DNA from: Apus apus | Lineage: Eukaryota > Chordata > Aves > Apodiformes > Apodidae | Reading direction: 5' to 3' | Assembly: GCF_020740795.1 (NCBI RefSeq) | Contig: NC_067301.1 | Location: 1,488,001 to 1,552,000 of the forward strand | DNA: 64,000 bases | Part shown: positions 40,176 through 54,100 of the stretch, piece by piece | Numbering within the stretch: the stretch's first letter is position 1 | Layout: each line of letters begins with the position of its first letter | Position numbers and translations under genes: made by a program | Notes under the pieces: model-generated | The model's input: only the letters and a program-made list of their open reading frames with translations | The model's database searches: none | Told to the model about the DNA's origin: nothing

Positions 40176-43100
40176 GGGAGCAGAAATATCTACCGTCTAA
40201 TGGAAACTTCCTGCTAGAGATGAAAGGCAAATAGTTAAAACTGGTTTTAGGTTCCTCATTGCTGGGTTAAAATCAGTATGTTCTGCATTTTCTGAACCTC
40301 ATTCTCATGAGTCCCAATTCAAACAAAGGCCCCCAGGTGAAAACACTGTCACTTCAGAGACCAGCCAGAACAAACAGTAAATAAAAGATTCTGGTGAACA
40401 CTTTACTGCGGGGGGGGGGGGGGGGGGGGGGGAAAGTGTGACAAACCTATGAAGTGGATTTATCTCCTGGTTGTTGCACAGTTTGTCTCCCAGTCAGCTC
40501 TCCACAAAGCAGAGAGGTGCCACAGGCAGTGAGTGGCTCTGGAGAGGGGCAGCTGCAGGGATGTGCAGTAAGGGGGGCACACACCCAGGAGAAATTGTTT
40601 CTGAAGCTCTCTTTTGTCTCAGCCTCCTGCTCTTAACAGAACAAGGAAAAAGGGCTGGGAGAAGGAGGGTGAAAACCCTCGTATTTTATTAGCTTTTTAA
40701 ATTTCAAGCTCTGCAACAGAATTTCTTCATGGCTTGAAATAACTGCACATTTGTCAGTGTAAACAGCAACAGAACTACGAAAAACAATCAATGCCAGGTT
40801 ATATTAAGACTTAAGCTGCTGCAATATTTTTGATTGTATTTGTTTTCATACTATCAAACAAGATTCAGGGCACCATGTCCCCAGAAACTATTTAAAACAT
40901 ATTAAAAATGCTCAAGAAAACTTACCATTTGGGAGACTATGTCAGTAATAAAACGCTACACGTGGTATCTCTGCCTTTGCCTGATGCTCAGGAAACTCTG
41001 GCTTCAGTTCATCTTACCTCATCCACTTCTATGAAATTCTCCCCAAACCTGCACTCCTGTGAAAACTCTGAACATTACAGCTCAGTAATTTCCCTCACTC
41101 ATTTTCTCTATATTTTTCACCTAACAAGAGAAGGTGAATAAAATTAACACAGAAGATTCTTTCTGGCTGAAATATAATAAATGCTGACTCTTCTGCTGTT
41201 GTAAAAAATACTTCCAAAAGGGAGTATTTTGAGCCTTGTGAAAGGATCAAAGGAGAGGACTGACATCTGAGTTGTGGATCAACCTATATTTTCTAAAAAG
41301 TAACTGCAGAATACAGACTAAGTAGCTGTTGCCAGAGCAGCACATGAACTGAACAGCTAAACCAGGCACCAGGGCACAGAAAGAAAAAGCAGCAGCAGTC
41401 TTCAGGTAGAGCCAGTGAGGAACTGCATTTTTCCTGGTAAATTTAACCCATAAAGTACTACTACTTTTTCCTTACAATTCAGTACATACCACAGAATGAT
41501 CTTTATTTCAAGTGGCCTCCTTCAAAAAAAGCTAATCAGAGCAGGTGCTTGCATCACCTTGAAAAGAAAGAGTTGTTAACACCCTGGATACTGTCTAAAG
41601 GAATAAATAGAGTTTAATAAGTGCAAAAATGTTTTTCAAAGGTTAATACACTTCTCTAGCCCTCATTTAATACTAGATTTGCTTTAGCACAAATGGAATT
41701 AGTTAGAGAGAGAATAACAGGAGGGCAGAGGGATTTAGTGCCTCCCCAAGTGAAAACAGCTCCTCAGATACTGCCTAATCTAACCCCAGCAACATCCATT
41801 CACCATCTACCCGAGGACATACTGCAAAGCTTCCTCATGCTGGCTTTACAGCAACCCAAACAAAAGGTTTTTTTGAAGTTACTTTTCCAGAATCAGTTCT
41901 CACTCCTCAGCAGGTTTTCAGTTTCTCCAAATGTAAACAAAGACAGCATCACTCCTGAGGCAGACTCCTGGAGGCAGTGCTGAGGAAGGCACCAGAACAG
42001 CAGAGGAAAAGATGAGCAGCCACCAGCAAGGCAGGAGGCAACCTGTCCACACAGGCTTCCAGCCTCCTCAGCTAGAAGGGCAGCAGTGATGGAAGGCAGT
42101 GTCTCACTTACAGCAATTCCTTCAGCCTCTCCCAGGGCCGTCAGTCTGACTGGGACCAGCAGCAGCTCGATCAGCAGGCACAATGGAACTGCTGGGACAC
42201 GGGCATCCAACACTATTATACAGACTAAAGGGAGGGAGGAGCCAGGAGAAGGGGCTTCTGCAGAGCAGAGCAGCTGGTGCTGCAGACTCCAGGGCAGCCT
42301 GGGCATGGGGAAAGAAGGGGAGATGACACCCTGCAAAAAGACAATGTTTGGAAGCAGCTTAGATCAGCAGCTGAATACTACTCTGAGACTCAGAAAACAC
42401 TGCTGGCCTGCTATGTGGTCCTGTCCAAGCCCCCTCTTTAGAGCAGTGTCCCACCAGGCTGTGCCCAGCTGTGGGCAGTGTCAGCTGCTTAAGACTTTCT
42501 CCACTCCATCACTGTCTCTGATCAGCTGGGGGATTCATGTATAACACCAAAAAAAACCCAAACCCCCAAAGTGTTCCATGCATCTAGTATTTCCTCACAA
42601 TGCCTGGAGAGCTGAGGGAAGGCCTGAGCTTCAAGATAAACCATAACATTTGTCTCTGGATTGAACAGTTCTATTTAATGCACAGGCACAAAAGTGAAAT
42701 TCCTGTCCCCTTCTATTTACCAGTTTCACTTAAAAAAATGAGCTAAAGTACAACCTCACCAAGAGGCTGATGCTTTTGGGCCTGGTCATTTATAAATACA
42801 TACAACAAGGCACTGAAATAACAAAGTAGCTTCACAGGAACTCAGCAGACTGAACTATTACAACTCATCCTGCAGGAGAGCTGGAACTTGTCCACACTTA
42901 AGAAAGAAACGCAATTTTACTCCCTGCTTGACTTCAGGCACTGTTTAAGATGGAAAACTCTCCAGCAGCTCACACATCCTGCCCCTCTTCCCCAAGCTTT
43001 TTCTATACATGCCACAGAGTAAATGGGTTCTTAAACATCAACATAGCCTGCCTTCTGCAGAGTAAAAAATTGTTTATATTGCAATAAAAAAATGCTTAGA

Positions 43101-44800
43101 AGACTGAAGAGAGTTCAAGGGCTCGACTCAGCTCACTGCAATTAAGGAGTCCTTAGGTCACTTTTCATGCACTTCAGACCCCAGATGGTGTAAATCATTC
43201 TTGCACTGCAAGTTTTGGCAAGATGCTAATGTATGTTATAAATTACAATCCTCTCTATTGGACAGTTTCTCTCTATAAGACAAAAAGAAGGAATCCAGAA
43301 GGATCTATTCAACTTGGATTTCTCCCAGAGGCTTTGACCTGTTCGCAGGTTCATTTCCAGGTGCTCCCTCTGGTAGTTTGAACATGACTTATTCTTCACA
43401 TCCTCACCTGATAGCTATGCCCTAGAGATGCTGGCAAGGGATTTAATGTAGAGGGAAGTTAGCTGGAACCCTCATCTTATCTGGTCTTTGCTGCTTTTCA
43501 TGACTATTTCCTAGGCTTTAATATGATGCACATTATGGTATGTGATTTTTCACAGCTGGCAGGTAATGAGGGCTGGTAAGCTCCACTACAAGCAGCTGAA
43601 AGGATCTCAGCACAGACAAATACAGTCCTCTGTGAGGTGCATTAATTTAACAAGTATTGCTTAATCAATTAAAGATAAAAATAATCTGATTGTGAAACTT
43701 GGTGTTTGAAAAGAAATAAGAAGACCTTTTAAGCAGTACCTTTCTAAAGCTGTCAAGTTGCATGTGCTTTCTTGCTTTAAAGATAAAAAAACAGCAACTC
43801 CTTGAAGCTTTTCAGCCCTAAACTACAGTATTACAGAGTGACTTTTTCACTTGGGAATGTTAATGAAATTTGCTTTGTGTTAAGACACAATGTGAGACTA
43901 ATCTTGGCAGATCACACATTCTGCTGCTGATTTACCTTTTTTCCCTCCAGGACTGCAATGCCACTGCAGGGGTACTTCAGTGCATGCTCCAGACCTTTGT
44001 TGCACAAACCTCAAGGGCCTCTCCTCCAAGTTACGTAGACAAACAATGAAGATGTGAGCCAGGATGAAAAACTGAGAGAATATTTTTAGATAAAACATAC
44101 TGAAAACCACTTGAAAATATTCAGTTGGAGAATAAAACCCCTCGCAACCCATACTTCTATGTCATGAAATCATTAACTACCCTTAGCATTATACTTCGAT
44201 ATCTCAGAGTTTAAAATGCTTGTGGCCAAACGATAATGAAATTATAAACCAAGAACTGCTTTCTATTCCCACAGTCCACAAGTAACCTGATGACCCTTCC
44301 AGGAGACAGTATGAGCTAGAAACACAGACTTTCACTCTGCACTTTGCTCGGACTGGAATAGAAGGTATTTTTAATGAGGCAGGTGAAGAAGCCAATTTTT
44401 TCTGCAGTATTCCCAGGCAGAGTTTAAACAATTGCAATGAGGAAGCAAGGCTATTTATCTTACTTGGAGAGCTGTGACAGAATAGATTAGGTCCTTAGAC
44501 TTTGCCTGTTTGGCTACTAATTATGTGAGTTCCCCTAGAATTTTCATTACTGGCTGCCAAACAAAGATAACACTCGGAAGCCCCTGTGCTGTTTATCACA
44601 CCACAGAACACCAGTCCCTACCAATACCTGCATCTGTTCTGGTGGACCTGAGAAAATCTGAGCTGGATCTGAAATGGTTCTGAAAAAGAGTAGAATCAAA
44701 TGTTATCCAGGAAGGAATTTTAACAACAAGGCAGATATAATTATGTTTATATACCACAACATTCTAGACAGCATAGAAAAGGTGTTGTTACAGGTAATGA
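40176..44800. other. intergenic sequence between PLCH2 (3' end) and KBP (5' end)
   Basis: No coding exon was recognised. A minus-strand donor with a good consensus (ATG|GTAAGT, exon end at 40926) could belong to a non-coding first exon of KBP, but this is weak. The rest shows no repeat I recognise apart from the poly-G tract. Confidence 0.45.
40410..40432. repeat. uninterrupted run of 23 G
   Basis: A pure G homopolymer lies about 235 bases upstream of the KBP start codon on the opposite strand. It could form a G-quadruplex. Its exact length is unreliable in most sequencing. Confidence 0.9.
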
Positions 44801-46199
44801 GTCAACAGATGGAAGGTTAAAGATGTTTATTTTAGTAGTGTAAGGTGGTTTTACAAACAATTTTTTAGATTTTGCAATATACACAAAAATATCATTACAA
44901 ACAAAAGCAAAATATCCTCTCAATAATAGGGACTCTATGCAGCCTGAAATAAAATTAAACCTCTGTTTCTCTTCAAAATGCATTTCAATAAACATTCTTC
45001 TCCATCACTGATAAAATGTACATCTATAATAAATGACAGAATAATTGGGGGAGAGGGGAACACATCCCTAAAAATAAAAAGTAAAAAAAAAGGGAGGAAA
45101 AATTATTATTCTGTTTAGGTTGGTAGATAATTCTAAATATATCTATCTAAAAAAATTAAATAGCTCTTTTTTTAAAACATATAATTGAAAATTTTGCATG
45201 GCAGTGCAATACAGAAATAGTAAAATTCATCCAAAAGTGCTATGTACAGCAGCATTGTTAAAATACCAGAAAGAAGGGACGGTGCTGTTCTCAAGAAAAG
45301 ACTAGCATGCTTTTTTTTGCCATTTCTGAGTTAAAGTCAGAAGATACTTCCTGTCTAGTTTTGGTTATTCCCTTCTCTCTCCTACCTCATTCCCAAATAT
45401 TATGTTTTGAGACAAGGAACAGTCACAGTTCAGTTCAAGTCTGTGCATGTGTACATATATGTGCAGACATATATTTGCATACACACGGATGTGGAATATA
45501 GATTTTTATATATAAATGAGCTTGGTTTAAAAAAGCATTGCTTGGGAACATAGTGAGAGCTCTTCTTCAAAGAGTGAGACAATGTGGATTTTCACTAACA
45601 GGTCCACGATGAATCATGGACTTTATCTACTACATTATTAATTAATGAAACAATTACACTGCAATTTTGACTATTTCCCAGAGAAGACACCCTCAGAGGC
45701 CTCAAAGTCTTAAAAAAATAAAATAGAACAGGGATCATTATTTTAGACCCAGCCCCTTCTCATGGATCCATGATTCGTAAGAGCAAAATTTACCTTAGTT
45801 CTCGTTAACAACACATAGATGTTTACCTGTTATAAGAAGTAATTACTGACATTAGTAAAGAACACGAGATTTGCACAGAGCAAACTGCAAAGGGAAAGAA
45901 GTGGTCACATACAAAGGAGGCCAAATTTGAGGCTGGGAAAAGTGTAATTTAAAAAACCCAGGATGTCAGATCATTAGGAGTGTAAAAATATCAGTCTCTG
46001 ATTTCACTTGATTGTTATGGTTTCACACATGGCTGACAAACTGAACACTCAGCTCTCCTGGGGTCACAGCACTGGGTACCCTCACAGCCAGGGGAAGGCC
46101 AGGAAGCACTAAGCCACACGAGGATATTTGGTGCCTCTCAGGTCACTATGTTTTGTTTTGACAAGAATGTAAACATTGCCTCATCAGTGCTGCCCAGAA
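44801..46199 (-). other. PLCH2: PLCH2 3' UTR (approximate)
   Basis: A/T-rich non-coding sequence lies downstream of the PLCH2 stop on the minus strand. The end is set just past a minus-strand AATAAA at 44831-44826. Confidence 0.5.
44826..44831 (-). terminator. PLCH2: candidate poly(A) signal of PLCH2
   Basis: TTTATT on the plus strand is AATAAA on the minus strand, about 1.37 kb after the stop codon. Confidence 0.4.
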
Positions 46200-47932
46200 T
46201 TACAGTTTCAGCATAAAGAAGACTTCTGTGTCAGCGTTATAATCAGTTTGGTTCTTAGGCTGGGATGTAAACACGGCAGGAGAAGCTACATCCATACAAA
46301 CTGCTTTTGCCACGCTGCAGGCTCCCTCTGGGTTGCCCCTCTCCTCGATGGGGCTGCCCCCCAGCTGGCCCAGGCTCTGCAGCCGCTGTCTCTCCTGCGC
46401 CTGCTTGGCCCGGTTGGCGATGTACCGCACCCTGCTCTGGCTGCGGGATGAAGACCTGCGGAGGAGTCCCAGGCTCTCCCCTTCCTCTTCAGACTCAGTT
46501 GGATCAAGACTGATAGGGGAGGTGATATCGTTTTCCTGCTGAAAGGCTGTCAGCTTCTTTAGCTGCTCAGTCAATTCATCCTGGGACTTGACCGAGGACC
46601 TCAGGCCTGAAGAGCGGCGCTGCTCCCGCATGGATCGAGTGACAAAGCTCCTGCTGATGCTACGGTATTTGCTTTCAAAAGTGCACACAATATCATCAGA
46701 GGTAAGGTCTCCAAGACTCTTGGATTTTGCCTGGCTATTCCCAACCATATCCTGTGCTTTGGATTTGTTAGAAGACTGTCTGAGACTTTCTATGTACAGC
46801 CTGCTCCAGGTATGCCTTCTAGGGATGGATGAGAATGCATCTTGAGGGCTCCTGGCAAGAGGCCGGGGACATAGCTCATCTGCAGGCAGCTGGCCAGACC
46901 TCAGGTTGGGATTGGATTTGCTCTTGCTCACCATTGGCATCTCATTACTGGACGTTGTAGCCGAACGTGGGCGCATCCCCTTCCTAATGACAAGGGGCTC
47001 AAAGTTTTCATGACGGATGCCAAGGTCTGGGAGGCTTTTGCGAGCCAGGTTGGGCAGGGAGAGATCTATCACAGTGTCGTTGGAGGACATGCTGGAAGAG
47101 GAAGACATGCTGTCACGGTGATTGCTGCCATCGAGCTTGCTCCAGATCCGGTCGTTAACAGTGGCATCAAAGTACACTTCTGCTGCTGGAGACAGGCTAC
47201 TTGGAATTTTTTTTAAGGCTGAGGAGTCTGACATTTTCAGTCCTTCACTCTTGGACCTTCTTATTAACATGTAAGAGCTCATCTGAGAACCAGAAACAGG
47301 TACAGCCTGTGCAGCCTGGGCTTTCTGGAAAGTATCTGGAGGCAAAGTTGTCTGTGTGCTGTTAATCACATTGTTTTGCTGCAGTTTAACAGCTGCTGCA
47401 CCAAGTTTTTGGCCTTTGGATTCAATGGTACTTTTCATGTCTGTTAATACCTGACCTGGTTGGTCACTTTCCTTCTGGCATCTTTCAACAGGTTGGCCAG
47501 CATCCTTACCTGCTGCCCCTACTGGCCAGGCTGCCAATCCATGCTGATCTCCAGCTTTATTGTGTGCCTGTGTCCAACCACTTTCTTTGACACATCCTGT
47601 CATGCTTGTCCTCTCATATTCTTGGTCCACTAAATACCTATCAGCTGCTTTTGTGACTACCTGCACTTGGTCTTCTACAGCCAGATTTGTTCTTTGTTCT
47701 CCAGTGGGTAGAGACTCTTGAGGCTGGTTGGAAGTGCTGCTTGCTTCTGACCGAGATCCTGTGGAGTGACCAGACACTGACCCTTCCTCAGAGTCACTGT
47801 GGGGAGCAGCAGGTAGGTGGGAGAAAAGGCTGGCATGATGGTGTTCATTGGCAATAACAGGCTCTTCACTGATCGTTTCCAGGCTGCATAAAGAGGTGGC
47901 TGACCTCTGTAGTGAGAAATGGCAGACATCTA
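46200..47932 (-). CDS. PLCH2: PLCH2 last exon (tail)
   Basis: It is a 1733-base exon. It starts by completing a Val codon, then [20 protein letters not shown], and runs to FFMLKL and the stop. It contains several short S-[LN]-[PG]-[DN]-L motifs and basic-Ser clusters. The acceptor is TCTCCCCAG. Confidence 0.94.
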
Positions 47933-50900
47933 CTGGGGAGACAGGAAAAGACAGGAAAAAGAAAGAAACAAGAAAAACAGAGATTCAGGGTTAATTGGCT
48001 ATTACAAGATGCAGTTTAGCTGAAGATTTATTATGTTATAATTTTGTTTCTAAGGTATATATTAATAATCATTTAAAAAATTACTTACGATAACAAATAC
48101 CTGGCTAAAGGCTGCAAAACTTTCTGCTCATCCCATTTTAGCTGCCCAAAAGCCCTGATGCTTTAAAAATATCTCAGTCCATGCACAGTAGCACCACAGT
48201 ACTGTTCAGATGATCTTATTCAAATAACTGTACCCATCAATTTCTTTGTGTCCTTGTATCTCCTCTCATAAACTACCGTTTCTTCCTCCACCATCCAGGA
48301 CCACTTGAATTGTTCCCTTCCCTCCTCCCAGCAGTCAAGTATCTCAATAAAGTAGATCACAACCAGACCACGTGTAACAAGCAGAACACCACACCCCAAC
48401 CAAGACACGATCCCAACCATCAGTTACTCAGAAGAGAAGCAGCACAGGATTTCTGAAGTAGGTTACAAATAAAATTATCTGTATGCATACCACGGAATTA
48501 AAAACAAACAAAAAACTTGAATCAGACTTTGTTTTCCTAAAGAAGTTTGTATTTTCATTTTTTTGAAAGACCATACAGACACATGGTTCACGAGCACCAG
48601 GCTGGCAGTACAATCCTGAAGCATCACCACAGCCACCAATTACCTGGAGACTATGCTCCATCTGTCTGCAATATTTATAAGCTGTACCCTGAGATCCAAA
48701 GCAATCATGCCAAAAAGACTTTCCCACACCTCCAAACCACAGTGCAGACATGCATTCAAGAACTAGCCAAGCACCACTAAGCCAGACAACAGCCTCAGGA
48801 ACATAGGAAAAGATAATGATAAAGCAGGAAACAAACAAAAACCATGACTACAGGCAACAAGGTGCTCGAATCAGTGATACGCAGCAGACAGTTACCTTTG
48901 ACTTGCTTGTCCTTTCAGTTCTTAACTAGAGAGAGAGAGTGTGCATGTAGAATAATGGGACAGAACAGAGGAAAAATCCAGTTAATGTAGGGAAGGCAGG
49001 TGCAGATAACAGGATAAATTAGTGCTGAGGGAGGGAAGGGAAACAGGAATATTCACACGTTTTGTAGGATTCTAAGCATTTCTGACCAACCAGAGCACTC
49101 AATGGGATCCATTAAAGGACAGAAATTAGTTTGTCTTAGAAAAATAGAAGGCAATTTTTGCTGTTGTTTGAGAAACACACTCCATTGGACTGGGGAAAGG
49201 AAGCTAGCCTCCTCTTCTCCAAAGCCCTTTCCTAATACTATAAAAAAAAATTAGAAAATTATCTACACTACCAGAAAATGCCAAGGAAACACTGGGCTTC
49301 TCCTTTCAGCACCAGTATTTGCAATCCACCATAGTGACAAGGAGCTTAGCAATGGAGACAGCTGTCCAGGGGCCTGTGTTATATTAGCTGGGGGTGTTAA
49401 AGGAAAGAAGGCACATGTGTCCATAAGGAAAACCCACCATTCCCAACACAGAATCTGGAGGGGTACCAGGAGGGGGCCAGAGCTGATCAGGCTAATGAGC
49501 TCTCCTTCTCCCCATCCAGGCTAGGACATCTGCATAGATTAAGGCACACTTAGACTGCAAAATGCTGGAAACCTTAATGCTGTTGCCATAAAGGGGAGAA
49601 CTAGAGACTATAGTTTCCTGTCTCATCCTTGAGGCACTTCCCATAACAGAATGTTAATGACAACTGCAGCCATATTAGGCCAACCTTCCTGGTTTCCTTG
49701 GTTTCTTGGCCCAAGGCACTAAAAGAGCAGGCGGATGGGAGAGCCTGCTGTTTGTGCAGTGTTTGTCACTGGACCATCAGCATCCAGTCCAACTGACTGT
49801 TCCACCACTTTAAAGGTTTGCTGATTCCATGCTTGAGAAGTCAGATGGATTTAATCAGATTTCAAGCATACCACAATATTTATTTAGTGACTTGGGGGGC
49901 TGGCGGGGGAGCTGGCACCGATAATGGGAAATGGTTTCATATGTCACACTACTCAGAGCTTATGAAAAGCCTAATGCCATTAATTCAGGCACAGAAAGAG
50001 TTCTGCTGCTTTGGATTAACTTCAAGTCAAGGGAACCAGCAAACTTCTTCCCTCCCCCTCCCATTGTCCTGATATTTTCCTAAAAGCCCAAAGCAGATAT
50101 TGGAAAAGAGATGTAAAAAAAGAATAAAAAAGATAAACACAGCAAAACTATGGACACACAGCCAGACTAAACTGATCAAACAAATAGAAAATTTTAAATC
50201 TCTGTAAGAGGCTTTCAAAGATGCCTGCTGTAAGTGGGCAGTCAGAATCTACTACTAAAAAAATTAATTACATCTTGAGAAGCCACAAAGTCACTTAACT
50301 TCTCCTGCAAATGTACCCACCAATGTCCAAATTCCTTCATTAATCAAGGAGAAGGGGAGGAATTAGAAGAGAAAAGCTCTTGCAGTCATAGACAAAAGCT
50401 TTATTTGTTTACTACTTCTTCTGTGTTCTATGAACAGAAAATTTTGTAAAAATCTCTTATCTTCCTTCCCCTCCCTGCCAAATCAAGAGAAAAAAAAAGC
50501 CAGTTTCTTTATTAAAATATAAACCTTGGTTGCCTCTTCCTATTTTCCATCTCTACAAATACTCAGGTCATGAATAAAGATACTGTCCCATGATCCCAGA
50601 GACCAGATGCATATCTCTGGCTTGAAACAAGTATAAAATGCTGTAACTGAAGCAGCTTTCCTTTGCACGGGCACATGTTACTCTGCAGTTGGGAAATGCT
50701 GACTTACCACTTACCCTGACTGATGTCAGGAACATCAGACCACAGACCTGCCTTTTTTATGCTATGCACCCATACCCTCAGGTCACAGCCAAACCATACA
50801 TGTAGCACTAAGCACATCTGTAAATGTTTGCATACTGGGACTCACACATTTAGCACCAGAGTAGTCTGCTGTGTTCATAAAGTGTGATCTGAATAACCCA

Positions 50901-51155
50901 GACCAGAGAATTCCATCCAGCAATCCCTGAACTGATGGCAGTAAGTTTGCAAGTTCTTTGAGGAAGGAACTTACTTGGTTAGCAGAGTGCTCATTAGGTA
51001 TAATTTCTGATGTGGATATCCCTCAGTGAAACAAAAATAATGATAATAGCAATATTCCTTGTTAAGATGGGTTTCCCATATTAAATCTCTACTAAATGCT
51101 CTGGTTTGGATCTTAAAATTTACTTAGTATCATACCACACTCACTATATTTAAAA

Positions 51156-51186
<31 letters not shown>

Positions 51187-54100
51187 AAAAAAGGAGACAA
51201 AGAAGCCTGAACAAACAATCCAAACACTCATAGACTATTGACAGTCACTACTGCAGATGGTTAGCTAGGCATGGAAAAGACTAATCTAAACCAGACACAT
51301 CTAGGAAAAAAAATAAAATAAAAATAATTATGCAGACTTTTTTCTCTCATTGTCAAAAATAATAATAAAAAAGAGCTCTTGATAGCAAAACATACAGGAG
51401 CTTCTAAAGTCAAGATGCTATGCAGAAGCTGAGACAATGATGTGATCTACGGTGGAGAAGGGTGAAGAAAATCTGGTCTTACCAGCAAAGAATATAGGGG
51501 ATTTACTTCGAATTTCCTCCAATTTTTGAACGAACAGGGCGTTCATTTCCCTCTGTAGGGTGCCCACTTGCCTTCGAGAAGTTTCAGACCAGCACTTGGG
51601 GAACTCTGGGCTTCCAAGGCTTTCTAGACTGCTGGAGTTGGAGGATACAGAGCCATTGCTGGCTGCAACCAAGTTGACAGTGCTTCCATACTTGCCACCT
51701 GATTGGCACTGCCACCGCTGCCGGGAATGAGCCTTTATTCCGTGACATTTAGGTTCAACATTTTTCTTCCCTGGGGTCACAAAAGGCTGGGTACTTGTTG
51801 TTAGATCATCAGCAGTTCCAGGGCTGCTGCAAGACTGCAAATCTGATTGCTGCCTGAGCTGGCCTTCAGCGCCCCAGTTTTTTAGCTCTATCCTCTCTTC
51901 TCCCGTTATACTGCTATACTGATCATGGTGAAGTATATCTTTAGCAATTGGCCTGGTAGGATGGTCACTCCACTTGGATTCTAGGTCTGGGCTTTCTTTG
52001 GAACCAATCATGCATTTCATGCAGTTGGTGGCCACTCCAATCCTACCAGAGCCGTTGATGGCACAGCGTGCAAAGACGCTTTGCTTCTCGCTCTGGTGCT
52101 CCTGAAGCCGGACCCTGCCAGACCTCTGCATGGGTTCACTGAAAGCAGCACCCCCTTGAGCACAGCTTTGGCTTTTGGCTTTACGAGAACCATGGGCCTT
52201 ACCTTTCAACCCCTTGCCATGTACCTCTCCACTGGCACCATCTCTGGGAGCTGGTGACAGAGAAGCACTTTCTGGCTCTTGCTCAAAGCGGGGCTGTGAG
52301 GCAGCTTCCACTTCACGGTCTTCAGCAGCCCCTTCAGAGCTGTTGTCTTTTGTGTCAAAAGCAATCTCAGGGAAGCCTTTCTTGTTCTTCTTCTGGCTCT
52401 TGGTGGGTGCACTGGCTGTCCGTCTCAGGAGGTGGCTGCTAAAGGGTTGCTTGCGATGGAGCTGACCAGCAGCATGACTGTCCAGAGAGGCCTGCTTTGG
52501 ATTTCTGAGAAACAGGCCTTTTAGACCTAGAGCTTGTTTGGCCTGGAAAATTTAAAAAAGAAAAAAACCCCTGTCCTTAATAGAGAAGGCAAGTCTCTTC
52601 CTTTGGGAAGGAACACAAGTACACATGTACACTTATGAATTAAAATAGGTAATAACAAATTGGATGCTCAAACCGAGATTTACATTCTTTAGGAACTGTT
52701 GAGAAATAAACAGTGGATGTAAGAATATGATATTTTGTTTTCCAAGTTAAGGAGATCTATGCTTAAGTTGAACTGAGCGCTGTCATGAGTAGCAGTTGGA
52801 CTATACGCATGGCAAATGATCACCCAATATTTTTCTTTCTATGTACCTCCATTTTCATCATTTCCTACCATACAACACTTATCCAAAGACACTCATGTAC
52901 GTTTGCATCACTGAAGAAACACACTATAAACAAGTGAAGTTAGTCAGGGTGATAATGCAGTACTTATACTTCAGTACTTATTTAAGCATTAAACATATAT
53001 ACACCATCATAAATCTCTCACCAACATACAATTGATTTACATTTCAGTGAAACAGAGTTTTTGCATTCCTGCAAACATTCCAGATGTACTTGCCAACTTT
53101 TAAAGCAACAGGCTGGTGCCTGATAAGGTGTTGGTTTTACTGCGTTCATAGAGCCTTGTACACATAAATCAAAGCAGAGAAATAGGTGTTTCCCTTCTGA
53201 TCTACTTCTCCTCTTCTGTTCCCTATATTTCTCAGTTAGATCTCTTTAGTAGCTGTAGCATAAAGAAGGAATAAAAAGAGATGACACAAGCCTATGATTG
53301 AAGCACATTGTAAAAAGCCCACGATAAAACGTGATCAGCATCATGCTTGTTGGCACTTGCTGCCAGTTCCGTTTTTCCCCTGTGATGTCATATCAGGTCA
53401 CATTCAGGCCACATGTCCAAACAATGGCACAGAAATGTCTAATTTAAATTACAATGGGCTATCTTTCACCCCAAAATATCGGGAGTGCATGCTCATGCAT
53501 TTCAAAATTTGCTTTGTAGGACTTAATGGACAGATGTTAGCTGCACTGTACAGTAAGCCTGAGTAAAAGCAGCTTTTATTCCTAAATCTCCTGTGCAATC
53601 TGGCATATGTGATCAAGGTTTATTTGTCTGACACAAAGCCCTGTGAAAGCATTCAGAATATTATTTTTATAATGGACTGAAGTTTAGTTACCACATGCCA
53701 AGATTCAGTGTGAAGGGATGATTAAGAGACCTAAAATCACCTTTAAAAGCATATGCAGGATGAGATAAAGAAGGTAGGAATTGATTCTTCCTGTAGAAGA
53801 CAGATAAAATGTAATTAAAATATTAATAAACCTTCTGTGTGGGAGAGAGACTATTGAATAGTCTGCTTGGATCATTGTGGATTCACTTTCATTAGAAAGC
53901 TCCAAAACAAGATTACCCATTTGTTAATGAGTGAAGGGAAAAAAAAAAATCTGCTCCAATTTAGACAAGTTGGCAAGTACATGAATTTATTGCTATAAAA
54001 ATAAGAGAATATAAATATTTGCAAACCCCAGAAAAAATCGTCATACACAAACACACAAATAATACCCAACAAAAATAAAAGCACTGATGGAATCAATGGG

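Noticed and set aside
46176-47216. Plus-strand frames across the PLCH2 last exon
   Set aside because: The 525-codon minus-strand frame with PLCH2 landmarks explains this region; the others are shadows.
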